A stretch of 64,000 nt of DNA from Bacilli bacterium (GCA_024408085.1 JAKSVH010000005.1:1-64000); one strand, 5' to 3'. Counted from the first letter of the stretch, positions 23,897-33,039 are shown. The notes: generated from the sequence alone by a model not told the origin. Translations and numbers: made by a program.

Positions 23897-25463
23897 AAAT
23901 AATTGTAGGCAGTGCCCAAAAACAAATAAGAAACACAACCAAAACAGCCGAAATTCCAATTGAAACAAATATAAATTTCTTTGTTGTTTTAACGTCTTTA
24001 GGATTTTTCTCTTCTTTAGGAACAATAAATAATTTTTCTCTATTTAATACTGATTGTTCATCTCTCTCAAATACTATAGATAAAATAATCATAACAAGAA
24101 CATTCGATAAAACACCCCACAAAAATGGGTCAGCATAAATAGGCATTAGCTTTCCGGTGATTGAACTATATAACTTGATTGAGAAACTAACCAAAAATCC
24201 AGCAATCATTCCACCAAGAAAACCTTGTTTAGAAACATTTTTTGACCAAACAGAAGAGATTGCTTGCGGCAAGAATGAACATGCGATAATAACACTTCCA
24301 AATTGCATTAACCAGAAAATTGAAGGTGGGTTGAAAATACAAAGTAATGAAATTAATATCGCACAAAATGAAATAAATAAAATTGATATTAATTTACTAT
24401 GCTTTTTGGAATGTACAACATCCAAGCTAAAAGTTGATCCTAATAATTGGAAAAATGTAGTTGCACTACTCATACCAGCAAGAAGTATTCCTACAACCAG
24501 CAGTGTGCCAAGTACAGCAGGCAATTTGTTTAATGCTGTCCATATAATAACACTTGATGGTTCTAATCCGCTTGTGCCGCCTATTTGTTTAATAAACACA
24601 CCAGACATTAATGTTAAGAAACAAATAATAATTACAAAAGGAATTGCAATTGCGCTTGACCTAACTGCAACATGCTCGTTTTTAGCCATTGTATATCTGC
24701 TAGCTTGCCATGGTCCGCAAAATACAACACCCATCCAGGAAAATCCACTAATGATAGTCCATGTTAAATTAAGGCCTTTGTTTGCATATAAATAGTCGTT
24801 AGAACCAAAAATAGAAAGAAAATCTATACTGCCTTGTTCTTTAAATAATTTCAACGATGTAAACCAACCGCCATTAATATTGGCGATAAAAATTACTGAG
24901 ATAATTGTTATTAATGTAAAGAAAGCAAACATTATTGTGTCAGTAACAAGAACGCCACTAGCACCACCAATAATTGTTATTAAAGCAAAGAAAGCAACAC
25001 AAATAATAGAACAAAGTGTTCTGGATAGACCGGTTGTTGCAACAAGAACTGTTACAACACCCTGAGCACAAGATAATAAGTAAACAAAGACGCAAATAAT
25101 AGTAATTATGTCAGCAACAATCTTAATAGCTTTAGATTTAAATCTAGATGCAAAAAATTCTGTGATGGTTTTACATTTACTTCTTCTAAGATATCTACCG
25201 AAAAATAAAGATCCTAAAATATAACCTAAAACCAAAATACAATCTATAAGAAATATTGGACCAAAGCCACCAGAAAACGCTTCACCTAAATCGCCAGTAT
25301 AGGCTCCTGTGCTAAGGAAAGATGCAATTAAAGAACCAGCAATTAAAAATGTTGGTGCTTTTCGAGAAGCAACAAAATAATCATCAGATGATTTGGCTTT
25401 TCTAGAAACAATAAACGAAATTACTAAAAAAACAAAAAATGTAACAATAATAGCAATAATCAT
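23895..25463 (-). CDS. Sodium:solute symporter (SSS family), probable choline uptake
   Basis: This 522-residue integral membrane protein has about 13 hydrophobic helices and an SSS-family appearance: an N-terminal helix, then VASRKAPTFLIAGSLIASFLSTG (the conserved first gating region), GGFGPIFLID and later SSATTFFQLLGSTFSLDVV. It would import a small organic solute with sodium. The gene overlaps a 31-residue membrane peptide upstream (ATGA), which itself follows the LicC/LicA fusion. On that context I infer choline as substrate, since the fusion would phosphorylate and activate it; proline or other solutes of the family cannot be excluded. The stop lies at the edge of repeat copy B. Confidence 0.8.
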   Translation of the reverse strand: MIIAIIVTFFVFLVISFIVSRKAKSSDDYFVASRKAPTFLIAGSLIASFLSTGAYTGDLGEAFSGGFGPIFLIDCILVLGYILGSLFFGRYLRRSKCKTITEFFASRFKSKAIKIVADIITIICVFVYLLSCAQGVVTVLVATTGLSRTLCSIICVAFFALITIIGGASGVLVTDTIMFAFFTLITIISVIFIANINGGWFTSLKLFKEQGSIDFLSIFGSNDYLYANKGLNLTWTIISGFSWMGVVFCGPWQASRYTMAKNEHVAVRSSAIAIPFVIIICFLTLMSGVFIKQIGGTSGLEPSSVIIWTALNKLPAVLGTLLVVGILLAGMSSATTFFQLLGSTFSLDVVHSKKHSKLISILFISFCAILISLLCIFNPPSIFWLMQFGSVIIACSFLPQAISSVWSKNVSKQGFLGGMIAGFLVSFSIKLYSSITGKLMPIYADPFLWGVLSNVLVMIILSIVFERDEQSVLNREKLFIVPKEEKNPKDVKTTKKFIFVSIGISAVLVVFLICFWALPTII

Positions 25464-25555
25464 TGTTTGTTCTCCTTATTTAATATAAATAAAGCAAGCA
25501 AAAATGATCCAACTAGTATAGCGCCAATTAAAATAGTAGCGATAAGTACACCCAT
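25460..25555 (-). CDS. 31-residue symporter small accessory protein
   Basis: This gene runs from ATG 25555 to TGA 25460, which overlaps the symporter start by four bases. The product is one hydrophobic helix (MGVLIATILIGAILVGSFLL and onward) with a charged tail KENKQ. GGAG lies a few bases upstream, inside the last codons of the preceding gene. Many SSS and NSS transporters are encoded next to such single-helix peptides (symporter small accessory proteins, MetS-type subunits), so I assign it as a subunit or stabiliser of the adjacent transporter. Both overlap and composition are seen directly. Confidence 0.75.
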   Translation of the reverse strand: MGVLIATILIGAILVGSFLLALFILNKENKQ

Positions 25556-25556
25556 A

Positions 25557-27311
25557 TCATTTCTCCAAGAATTTTACATACTTATTAAATTCCTCAAGCC
25601 ATTTGTTTAAGTAAGATTGATAGTTATTTCCTAATGCCATCATATAAAATGTCCAAATAATCCAATAATAATAATTAATGACTGCACACAACATGATGTG
25701 TCTAATTTCTTTATCAGTGGCATTTCTTTCAAAATAAAGAGACAAGTATTTTTGAATATTTTCTTTATTCAAAACTTTATACGCGATTAACTTTGACACA
25801 TCAAAACCAATATCATTATCTCCAGAAAATTCCCAATCAATTAATGAGAGCTTATCTCCAGAAATCAAAATATTAGGTTCATACAAATCATTGTGACACA
25901 AGGCGGTTGCCCATTTATCATTCTTTAATTCTTCATTAAATTTGGCTGCAATTCTTGATAGCATTGAGGCTTCAAAGTAGATATCAGAATTAATGTTTTT
26001 AATTTGTTTTAATAAATATTCAGCATTTTCAAAAAAGTCAAATCTATAACCGGATTTTACCGAATGTAATTTTTTAATAGCTGCACTTAATTTCTTGCAA
26101 TGATCTTCGTTGTTAAAATCAAACAGATCAGTAGTTTCAATAAACTTAGAAATTTTATATCCCTCTTCATCAAAATAAATAACACTTTCATCAACGCCAA
26201 CTTTATTTGCCAAGGAATTGATTTTCTTTTCTGCTTTTCTATCAACGTAGCTTCCAGCATTTGCTCCTGGAATTCTGAATACATACTTTTGATCGTTGCA
26301 GTAAAAAGTAAAATTTCTATTAGAAAGACCGGATTTAATTTGCTCAAAATTTGAAAATGACTCTATAGGACAATTAAAAACTTTGCACATTAATGAAAGA
26401 CTAAAATTGTTGTTTGTTTTGAATGCATTTTTATCATAAGCAATAAGATCGTTTATTGAATCAAACTCATAAATAACATCATTTGAATACTTTTGAGCTT
26501 TCATTTTGAGTTTGTCTAAATTCTCAATATAAATAGTTTCCCAATAATAGTTATCAATTGCAGGATTTCCATAATATTGATTTAGTAATTTTACAAATTC
26601 TTTTGAAAAGTTTTTATCAAAATAAGCATGTCCCCACATTACCCATTGATTTAAAGTTGGCTTATTTGTATCTATAACATAATCATTCTTATCTAAAATA
26701 AAGCCTCTTTCAAAAGATTTTTCTTTTAAAAAAATAGAACCATAAAATGATTCGTATTCATATTGATGAAACAAATTTTCTTTGAAATAGTTATCGCCAC
26801 AGACAATATATGTGTTAGCTAAATGTTCTTTTACCACATTAATCGAGGCATGTGTGTTTTTTATATTAAATTCTGGATTAAAAATTAAATTAACACCATA
26901 CTTATCCTTTAAATAAAAAAACAATTCACTTTTATAACCAATAACAATATAAATATTATTAATGTCCTTTTCTTTTAATTTTAAGATTATATGTTCGATT
27001 AAAGGCAGCCCATCAACAACCAATAATGCTTTTGGTTTGTCATAAGAAATAGGAACAAACCTAGATGAAAGACCAGCAGCTAAAATAATAGCATTATTTA
27101 CTTTGAATTCCTTAAAATAATTTTTTCCGAGACAAGAAAGTACATACCTCTTGTTTATTTTACAAATTATTTGTTTTTCAAGAAGTTGTTTTATTAATTT
27201 ATTTACTTTTCCTAATGAAAAATTTGTGTTATCAGCAAAACTGCGCTGGTTATGAATATTAAATTCAACTAGATTTCTCAACAATAAAAATTCATCTTTA
27301 GAAATGTTCAT
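25557..27311 (-). CDS. wHTH-LicC-LicA fusion: choline activation enzyme
   Basis: This is a 584-residue three-part protein. Residues 1-70 are a winged helix (FSLGKVNKLIKQLLEKQ as recognition segment). Residues 72-300 are a nucleotidyltransferase with AIILAAGLSSRF, a DKPKALL signature and VCGDNYF, matching LicC CTP:phosphocholine cytidylyltransferase. Residues 315-584 are a choline kinase (LicA type) with ALCHNDLYEPNIL and LIDWEF, the Brenner motif and metal-binding aspartate. It would convert imported choline to CDP-choline for LicD proteins. I chose ATG 27311 rather than the upstream TTG because it fits the usual start of the winged helix. It heads an apparent operon with the symporter pair. 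Confidence 0.85.
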   Translation of the reverse strand: MNISKDEFLLLRNLVEFNIHNQRSFADNTNFSLGKVNKLIKQLLEKQIICKINKRYVLSCLGKNYFKEFKVNNAIILAAGLSSRFVPISYDKPKALLVVDGLPLIEHIILKLKEKDINNIYIVIGYKSELFFYLKDKYGVNLIFNPEFNIKNTHASINVVKEHLANTYIVCGDNYFKENLFHQYEYESFYGSIFLKEKSFERGFILDKNDYVIDTNKPTLNQWVMWGHAYFDKNFSKEFVKLLNQYYGNPAIDNYYWETIYIENLDKLKMKAQKYSNDVIYEFDSINDLIAYDKNAFKTNNNFSLSLMCKVFNCPIESFSNFEQIKSGLSNRNFTFYCNDQKYVFRIPGANAGSYVDRKAEKKINSLANKVGVDESVIYFDEEGYKISKFIETTDLFDFNNEDHCKKLSAAIKKLHSVKSGYRFDFFENAEYLLKQIKNINSDIYFEASMLSRIAAKFNEELKNDKWATALCHNDLYEPNILISGDKLSLIDWEFSGDNDIGFDVSKLIAYKVLNKENIQKYLSLYFERNATDKEIRHIMLCAVINYYYWIIWTFYMMALGNNYQSYLNKWLEEFNKYVKFLEK

Positions 27312-27373
27312 ATTTGAAATTATTTCATAATATAATGAACAAATCAATAAATAACGTTAAACCAAAAATTTTT

Positions 27374-28198
27374 TTATTTTTTATACTCTTCTCTAAATTT
27401 ATTTAAAAATTTTATATAAGATTCCTTAGTTGAAACAAAAATACAACCATGATGACCTATTCGTTGATTTTCAGGAGGAAGTTTTTTCCAATCACCATAT
27501 ATTGATGTTAAAAATTCGTCATATTTCTTAGGAACAGAAATCATTATGTCCTCAAAAGGAACCAAAAGTTGTTCTTCAAAAATTTCTTTATTAAACACAA
27601 GCTTATTTCTAAAACTTCCAAGCCAAACATAATTACTATTTTTATTGTTATATTTATTAGTAATTCTGCGAGAATAGTTATAAGCTATGGACTTTGAGGG
27701 AAACAATATTTTTGTTATAACATCAGTGATTCTATTAAACCTTGTGTGATCATAGTAATGTTCCAAATACCTTCTTTTTGCAAAACGGCATTCCTTTTTA
27801 TTCAATTTATTTGCCTTTTCAATACTATTAGGAGCAATATCAATTGGGAAGATATCAATCCAAATTCCATGATTAAAATTTTTAAATAAATAACGTTTTT
27901 GTATTGCTGTTGTATTTGAATCCCTAATTCTAGAAAAAATCATCCACCAATCTTTTTCTGATTGTTTTGATTCAATAAAGAAATTAGGAGGGAAATATTG
28001 CTGTCCTTCAGATAAAAGTTTTTCATAATCTTTTCTTGGCATGCAAAAATCCATATCATCATCCCAAGGGATGAAACCATTGTGTCTAACAGCCCCAATA
28101 GTTGTTCCGTAAACTGCGAAATATTTTAAATTAAGTTTCTCACAAACCTTAATAAATTCTTTTGCAATTTTTAACATAGCTTCCTGCATTTCATTCAT
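27374..28198 (-). CDS. LicD-family phosphotransferase
   Basis: This 274-residue LicD-like protein has the family signature YFAVYGTTIGAVRHNGFIPWDDDMDFCMP near residues 25-54, where the D-D-D-x-D cluster binds metal, and WIDIFPID near 108. LicD proteins transfer phosphocholine (or another alcohol phosphate) from a CDP donor to surface polysaccharide. Its first codons overlap the end of the TagD-like gene by eight bases. It is 45 percent or so similar by eye to the LicD at 28586, suggesting duplication with different acceptor sites. It follows the same transcript direction as the LicC/LicA fusion. Confidence 0.85.
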   Translation of the reverse strand: MNEMQEAMLKIAKEFIKVCEKLNLKYFAVYGTTIGAVRHNGFIPWDDDMDFCMPRKDYEKLLSEGQQYFPPNFFIESKQSEKDWWMIFSRIRDSNTTAIQKRYLFKNFNHGIWIDIFPIDIAPNSIEKANKLNKKECRFAKRRYLEHYYDHTRFNRITDVITKILFPSKSIAYNYSRRITNKYNNKNSNYVWLGSFRNKLVFNKEIFEEQLLVPFEDIMISVPKKYDEFLTSIYGDWKKLPPENQRIGHHGCIFVSTKESYIKFLNKFREEYKK

Positions 28199-28589
28199 AT
28201 TTTGTACCTATTTTCCTTTTAATATCTGTAGTAGAAATATCGGGGGTTCTAGGAAGATAAACCACTTCAATGCCCTCTTCTTTTAAAAAGTCAAATTTAC
28301 CAACCCAATCATCTCCCATAACAAATACATCAATATCATATTTATGAACATCGGATCTTTTTTGTTCCCAATTATCTTCAGGAATTACTTCATCAACATA
28401 TTTAATGGCTTCAAGCATTTGTTTTCTTTCAGCATAACTAAAATAGGATTTTTTGCCTTTGATAGCATTGAACTCATCAGAGCTTAAACCCACCACTAAA
28501 TAATCACCAAGTTCTTTAGCTCTTCTAAGAATATTGATATGACCATAATGTAATAGGTCAAAGGTCCCGTATGTAATTACTCTTTTCAT
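28191..28589 (-). CDS. TagD-like glycerol-3-phosphate cytidylyltransferase
   Basis: This 132-residue nucleotidyltransferase has TYGTFDLLHYGHINIL (residues 6-21, including the HxGH catalytic motif), YSYAERKQM-like helix sequence and ISTTDIKRK near the C-terminus, the ISTT-x-I motif of this family. The length matches TagD/GCT. It would make CDP-glycerol or a similar CDP-alcohol for teichoic-acid-type linkages. Overlaps on both sides with LicD genes (ATGA upstream, eight bases downstream) show tight coupling. A second homologue is at 37199. Confidence 0.85.
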   Translation of the reverse strand: MKRVITYGTFDLLHYGHINILRRAKELGDYLVVGLSSDEFNAIKGKKSYFSYAERKQMLEAIKYVDEVIPEDNWEQKRSDVHKYDIDVFVMGDDWVGKFDFLKEEGIEVVYLPRTPDISTTDIKRKIGTKYE

Positions 28590-29392
28590 TTTACGTATTC
28601 CTTATAGGATTTATTTAAGTCTAACACAATTATTGAATGAATTGGTTTTCTTTCTTCTTCAGGTGGTAATTGTTTCCAATCACCATAATGACCTTCGAGA
28701 TACTTTTCACATTCAACAGGAACTCTTATTTGAATATCCTCAAATTGTTGCATTTTATAGTCATCAAACCATTCTCTTCTAATATGGAGTTTGCATCTCT
28801 TTTCAAACATCCACCATATATATTCAGAATTTTCAAAAGTATATTTTTTGGATTTATTAATGCAACTCTTATATGCTAAATGTTTTGATGGAAGCAAAAT
28901 CTTGATTAAAAAATTAGCAACCTTAATATGAAATTGAGGAAGTTTGTACTTATAAGATTGATATCTTCTTCGAAAAAGTTTGAAATCAATAAAATCTAAT
29001 CTTTTCTTTTTCTTATCTGAAACAGGAAGACCATCTAGTGGAAAAATGTCAATCCATAAACCATGATTCATCTCCACATCTTTAACTGCTTTTTCAATTG
29101 CTGTTGTATTGCTATCTCTTAATTTAGCGTATTGACAGTAATAATTTTTATCAGTGTCGTGTGTTTGAATAAAATAATGATCTGGAAAATGTTTTTGAGC
29201 TTCATTGCAAAACTTTTCGTAGTCTTCTCTAGGCATACAGAAATCAATATCATCATCCCAAGGAATGAATCCATTATGCCTCATTGCGCCTAAAGCTGTT
29301 CCGCCTAAAGCAAAATATCTAAGATTTAGTTTTTCACAAACCTTAATATATTCTTTAGCAATTTCTAATAGTTTTTGTTGAATCTCATTCAT
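28586..29392 (-). CDS. LicD-family phosphotransferase (second copy)
   Basis: This 268-residue protein is a close relative of the LicD at 27374. It starts MNEIQQKLLEIAKEYIK and has the same YFALGGTALGAMRHNGFIPWDDDIDFCMP signature and WIDIFPLDG segment. It ends in an ATGA overlap with the TagD-like gene. Divergence from its neighbour is spread along the protein, so both probably remain functional. Fifty bases upstream lies the three-gene GIY-YIG operon on the same strand. A TTGACA-like box and TAAAAT near 29400-29425 may give it its own promoter. Confidence 0.85.
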   Translation of the reverse strand: MNEIQQKLLEIAKEYIKVCEKLNLRYFALGGTALGAMRHNGFIPWDDDIDFCMPREDYEKFCNEAQKHFPDHYFIQTHDTDKNYYCQYAKLRDSNTTAIEKAVKDVEMNHGLWIDIFPLDGLPVSDKKKKRLDFIDFKLFRRRYQSYKYKLPQFHIKVANFLIKILLPSKHLAYKSCINKSKKYTFENSEYIWWMFEKRCKLHIRREWFDDYKMQQFEDIQIRVPVECEKYLEGHYGDWKQLPPEEERKPIHSIIVLDLNKSYKEYVK

Positions 29393-29444
29393 ATTTGTTA
29401 TTTTACTATGTCAAATAACTATTTTCTACATAATAAAATCATTG

Positions 29445-29807
29445 TCAAAAAATTTTTTTACAATATAGTTGACCGTCTGGAAATTCAATTAAATAAATCT
29501 CTGGGCTAACTAAATTATCAATGTTATCAGGAACAATACTATTTTGATTACTAATTTTTAAAATATATGTTTTTTTATCAATAAAAGCATGGCCTTGGTA
29601 AATAGAATAGGATTGTTTATTGCACACAACAAACATTCTATTTGTAACTAGGTCATCAAGATGTTCGCTGCATTTTTCGATTACGCCAGAAAAATGTTTG
29701 TTATCATAAGTAAAACTAACATTTTGCCCAGAAACTAGATTTCCAAAAAAATTTATAGTTCTGTTGTGATCAAAAATATGATCATTTTCAAAAATAGTGA
29801 AATACAT
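29445..29807 (-). CDS. Unknown 120-residue protein, third gene of GIY-YIG operon
   Basis: This small beta-rich protein begins MYFTIFENDHIFDHNRTINFFG and ends PDGQLYCKKIF. It has no signal peptide, membrane helix or recognisable motif. It starts six bases after the stop of the 254-residue gene and shares its strand, so it belongs to the same operon. I do not recognise the family. Its role is presumably tied to that of its two upstream neighbours. Confidence 0.6.
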   Translation of the reverse strand: MYFTIFENDHIFDHNRTINFFGNLVSGQNVSFTYDNKHFSGVIEKCSEHLDDLVTNRMFVVCNKQSYSIYQGHAFIDKKTYILKISNQNSIVPDNIDNLVSPEIYLIEFPDGQLYCKKIF

Positions 29808-29813
29808 ATTAAA

Positions 29814-30578
29814 TTACTTTCCCTTCGGAATAAATCTTCCTTCTTTAAAATCAAATTTATACAAATAATTGCCCTTATTCCATAACTCTCTTGCTTTTTG
29901 TACTTTTTCAGGATGATCGTTTAAATAATTAATAAATTCTTTAGCATACCTCTTAGGTTTGCTTCCAAGATATTCAATCTTATCATCAATCGATATATTG
30001 CATTCCTCACCCTGTTTACAACAATGAACGTGCGGTCTTAATTCTTGTGTTTCAGTCCCATATCTCACTTCAATAATCAATGGTTTATAATTAACTAATT
30101 CTTCAGTTAAAATTACACGATTGCTTAGCTTAAAATTTTCTTTTTCCAACAAAATATAAGTAGATCCCACAAATTCCGTTTCTGATTTTTCTTTAATTAA
30201 TGACAAACCAGGTTTATAAGTAAGAATAATTTTAAACGTTTTAATACCAATTTTTATAATAAAACAAATGCCGTTAATTCGATCGAAGTCATTTAATTCC
30301 TCAAGTGTTAAATTAGACAATTTACAAGCCAGTTCTAAAGAGGAAGAAAAATAAAGAGCCAAACTATCTTTTTCGCTTGTTTTGCAAACTGAATAATACC
30401 TAGGCTTGGATTCGTCATTTTTATTATTAAGAATTAGGCAAAGACACACGCCAAATGGAACGTTGTCTTCAAGTCTGATAGTTAAAATATCTTGATTATT
30501 TTCCTTAACAAAAGTTCCAAACTTTTTTGGAAAATTATATGATGTTCCATCACTAAAACAAAACGATACTGTATCCAT
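29814..30578 (-). CDS. Unknown 254-residue protein with DUF4160-like tail
   Basis: The first 170 residues form a beta-rich domain (MDTVSFCFSDGTSYNFP) that I do not recognise. The C-terminus has RPHVHCCKQGEECNISIDD and then KVQKARELWNKGNYL, which resembles the PHVHV and closing helix of the DUF4160 family, small proteins often linked to toxin-antitoxin or defence modules. It starts 18 bases after the GIY-YIG gene with a GGGG ribosome site. The function is unknown; the context suggests a partner of the nuclease. Confidence 0.55.
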   Translation of the reverse strand: MDTVSFCFSDGTSYNFPKKFGTFVKENNQDILTIRLEDNVPFGVCLCLILNNKNDESKPRYYSVCKTSEKDSLALYFSSSLELACKLSNLTLEELNDFDRINGICFIIKIGIKTFKIILTYKPGLSLIKEKSETEFVGSTYILLEKENFKLSNRVILTEELVNYKPLIIEVRYGTETQELRPHVHCCKQGEECNISIDDKIEYLGSKPKRYAKEFINYLNDHPEKVQKARELWNKGNYLYKFDFKEGRFIPKGK

Positions 30579-30596
30579 AACATTCCCCTAATTTAC

Positions 30597-30989
30597 TCAC
30601 AAAATTTCTGGTGGTAAATTGATTTTTACACATTTTTCTAAAGATGGTTCGTTTTTATTATATTCTGGATCATAAGATTGGAATAAATATTCTTCTCCGC
30701 CTTCATAGTCATTCAAATCCATTTCTGCAAAATAAATCACCCAATCTTCATTAACTAAAAAATTGTACAATTCAGGATTAACTTCTTTATCTTGACTTAA
30801 ATGATTTGAATATCTTTCTGAAAAAGGTTTGGCTTTACCAACATACATTGGAAGGTTGTATATTTCGTCAAGTTCTGAAACAAAAATATAAACACCGTTC
30901 TTATCATTTGGCAATTTATCAATTTCTTCTTTCTTCAAATGATTCCATACAACATTAACAGTTTTAGTAGGTTTTGGTCCTTCGAACAT
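30597..30989 (-). CDS. GIY-YIG nuclease-domain protein
   Basis: This 130-residue protein is built almost entirely from a GIY-YIG domain. GVYIFVSEL (residues 26-34) provides the GIY-like strand, PMYVGKAKPFSERYSNHL (about 47-64) the YIG strand and catalytic arginine, EEYLF the metal-binding glutamate and DPEYNKNEP the closing asparagine. It would cut DNA. An AAGGAGG ribosome site precedes ATG 30989. It heads an operon with two proteins of unknown family, next to a retron. A homing endonuclease is possible, but the operon context favours a defence or mobile-element role. Confidence 0.75.
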   Translation of the reverse strand: MFEGPKPTKTVNVVWNHLKKEEIDKLPNDKNGVYIFVSELDEIYNLPMYVGKAKPFSERYSNHLSQDKEVNPELYNFLVNEDWVIYFAEMDLNDYEGGEEYLFQSYDPEYNKNEPSLEKCVKINLPPEIL

Positions 30990-31059
30990 AAATACCCTCC
31001 TTAAATGTACTTTAATATCGTTTCTATAATAAATAGATGTCTTTTTGTTTAGCTAATTT

Positions 31060-31072
31060 TGTCTCACATCAT
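31060..31072 (+). repeat. 13 bp inverted repeat flanking the retron, left copy
   Basis: TGTCTCACATCAT here matches exactly the reverse complement of 33477-33489. The pair encloses the RT, effector and ncRNA. The right copy lies in the last codons of the decayed transposase, so this left copy could be an IS end or a leftover of transposase sequence. Confidence 0.45.
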
Positions 31073-31111
31073 CCGATATTAAACAAGCTTTAATTATAAT
31101 TATACAAAGAT

Positions 31112-32050
31112 CTAATTTCTTTTTATATTAGTTAAACGTTCAATCAAGGAAGTATTATCGCCTTTGTATTTTTTATCAATTGATTTGTAATATTCTAAAT
31201 CAACCGATTTTAAATAAGATAATTTTCCAAACAATGAATTAAAATTAGTGCCAACACCATTATGTTTTATACACTTGTAAATATCGCTTTTTAAATTCTT
31301 CTTAAAACTAGTGCATACTGTAAGTTTTTTGTTTTTTGTTAAAGTTATACCAGTAATTCTAACTGAGTCTTTTAATTTTTTATAATCAATTTTTGAATAG
31401 TTAAATTTAAGTCCGTAAAAAGATAGTTTTTCACCAATTAAGTCAATAATACTATGTGCAATATATTTTGATGAACTAATATAAATATCATCAGAATATC
31501 TTGTATAAATTCCATTTGGTATTGAAGGCAATATATTCTTTACAATATATCTATCAACTTCAAGCAAATATAAATTTGAGATATATGGAGAAGAGACAGA
31601 GCCTTGAACAATATATCCATTGAAACATAAGATATTCTTGAGGAATTTCTCATCTTTCTCAATAGATAAGCAACGTGTAATTTTAGAATTTGGAAAATTT
31701 TTAAATAAAATTTCCTTAAACATATCCCATTTCATGCGATTAAAATAATGCTTTATATCTAAGTGCAAAAAATAGTGATTGCCTTTGTGTCTCTTTGCAT
31801 TATCTATAATAGAAAAATTCTTCCTATAAGAAAGTACATTATCGGAACATCTTAAGGTTAATAAATAATTCTCTAAAATAAATTTTTGACATAACTTGGT
31901 CAAATTTTTTGGAACAAAAACCAAACGACTTTTTTCTGTATTTTTATTTATAAAATAAGGACGGAAATTATTGAAATTATTTGAAATTGTTTTTAAAAAT
32001 ATTTCCTCATTTGGTATCAATAAACGTTCACACACTTCTTCAATAATCAT
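31112..32050 (-). CDS. Retron reverse transcriptase
   Basis: This is a 312-residue reverse transcriptase. Motifs seen are LHLDIKHYFNRM (first catalytic Asp98), VQGSVSSPYISNLYL (149-163), YTRYSDDIYIS with the catalytic DD at 187-188, and RITGITLT, corresponding to the retron-specific TG motif after the palm. It would reverse-transcribe part of the ncRNA at 33040-33403 into multicopy single-stranded DNA. The gene overlaps the effector stop by ATGA. Length and motif order match retron rather than group II intron or DGR enzymes, and no maturase domain is present. The order ncRNA-effector-RT is that of Ec86-type retrons. Confidence 0.9.
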   Translation of the reverse strand: MIIEEVCERLLIPNEEIFLKTISNNFNNFRPYFINKNTEKSRLVFVPKNLTKLCQKFILENYLLTLRCSDNVLSYRKNFSIIDNAKRHKGNHYFLHLDIKHYFNRMKWDMFKEILFKNFPNSKITRCLSIEKDEKFLKNILCFNGYIVQGSVSSPYISNLYLLEVDRYIVKNILPSIPNGIYTRYSDDIYISSSKYIAHSIIDLIGEKLSFYGLKFNYSKIDYKKLKDSVRITGITLTKNKKLTVCTSFKKNLKSDIYKCIKHNGVGTNFNSLFGKLSYLKSVDLEYYKSIDKKYKGDNTSLIERLTNIKRN

Positions 32051-33036
32051 AAAAATTTTCTCGCATAATCAAAATCAGATTTTAAAAAAAGATATTTTTC
32101 ATCTTCTAAAAACTTTTGTTTAAACAAAACTGAGCCAAACCATTTTCTATCACTTTTTGAAGCGATTTTTGCTGGATTAATAAAATACAAAAAATCACTA
32201 TGAGTTTTATCTTCTTTTAAAAATTGTAATTTAGATAGAACGGCAAAATATGCACTCATTACATTTTTGACTGATTTTGAAGTATTTTTAAAACCATCAC
32301 AATCTAAATAGAGAGATTTAATACCATACATTTTTTTAAAATAATTAAACACAATTTTGTTGTTAATATAGCCAATTAAACAAGCCAAATCAAGTATTAT
32401 GGCAAAGAAAGTGGTCAAATCCTTAATAATGAATTTACCCGAGTCTATACGATAAAAAGAGTGTAAATATGACTTTTTTGATAATATTTGTTTTCTTTCA
32501 TCATTTAAAAATGATTCATCGATTGTAAAGCCGCTCTTTTCTTTGCCAGAACCATTTTTATAAGTTGCATAATAAACACGATTTTGATTTATATTATTTA
32601 ATGCCAAAACAGGACCTAAATTAATGAATGATTTTTTATTTTGCTCATCCTTATCAAAAATTATCATTTCTTTAATACTATCTGAATTATTATCACCAAC
32701 ATTTGTGAATGCACCTAATTCACAGATTGTGCCAGGGCTTTCAACACAAATTAAAACAACACTAGAAATAGCTTCAATAACTCTTTCGAAAGCTAAAAGA
32801 TCCAATTTTCCTCTACATTCTTTAAACTTTTCAGCAATTATAACTGGATAATCGTTCTGAACGATTTCTAAAATTTTATCTCTAGAAAAATATTTTTTGG
32901 CGTTTCCTCCGCACAAAAAGATAAAATTAAAGAAATTAAACTCTTCTCCATAATTAACGCGAAGAATGTTTCTTTCATTATTTATTACTTTTAATGAATT
33001 GAAAATACTCTCAATTTTTAAATAAAAATCAAACAT
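32047..33036 (-). CDS. Retron effector, deoxyribosyltransferase-like (St85/Ec86 type)
   Basis: This is a 329-residue protein. The N-terminal half has FNFIFLCGGNAKKYF (about 36-50) and VLICVESPGTICELGAF (about 94-110). The ESPGT-x-ELGAF motif, with catalytic Glu107, is typical of the nucleoside 2-deoxyribosyltransferase-like effectors of type II-A retrons. The C-terminal half is helical and probably binds DNA or msDNA. It is preceded by GGAGG and by the ncRNA and overlaps the RT. In characterised relatives the RT-msDNA complex holds the effector inactive until phage interference releases it; that mechanism is inferred here. Confidence 0.85.
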   Translation of the reverse strand: MFDFYLKIESIFNSLKVINNERNILRVNYGEEFNFFNFIFLCGGNAKKYFSRDKILEIVQNDYPVIIAEKFKECRGKLDLLAFERVIEAISSVVLICVESPGTICELGAFTNVGDNNSDSIKEMIIFDKDEQNKKSFINLGPVLALNNINQNRVYYATYKNGSGKEKSGFTIDESFLNDERKQILSKKSYLHSFYRIDSGKFIIKDLTTFFAIILDLACLIGYINNKIVFNYFKKMYGIKSLYLDCDGFKNTSKSVKNVMSAYFAVLSKLQFLKEDKTHSDFLYFINPAKIASKSDRKWFGSVLFKQKFLEDEKYLFLKSDFDYARKFL

Positions 33037-33039
33037 AAA

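Noticed and set aside
23783-24025. 80-codon minus-strand frame overlapping the symporter end and repeat B
   Set aside because: It overlaps the real symporter in another frame and then runs through the repeat; no independent start signal.
24157-24795. 212-codon plus-strand frame opposite the symporter
   Set aside because: It is antisense to a clear membrane transporter. Its composition mirrors the complement of hydrophobic codons and no domain is visible.
31112-32050. Group II intron or DGR reverse transcriptase
   Set aside because: No maturase or endonuclease domain, no template-repeat/variable-repeat pair nearby, and the retron effector and ncRNA are adjacent.
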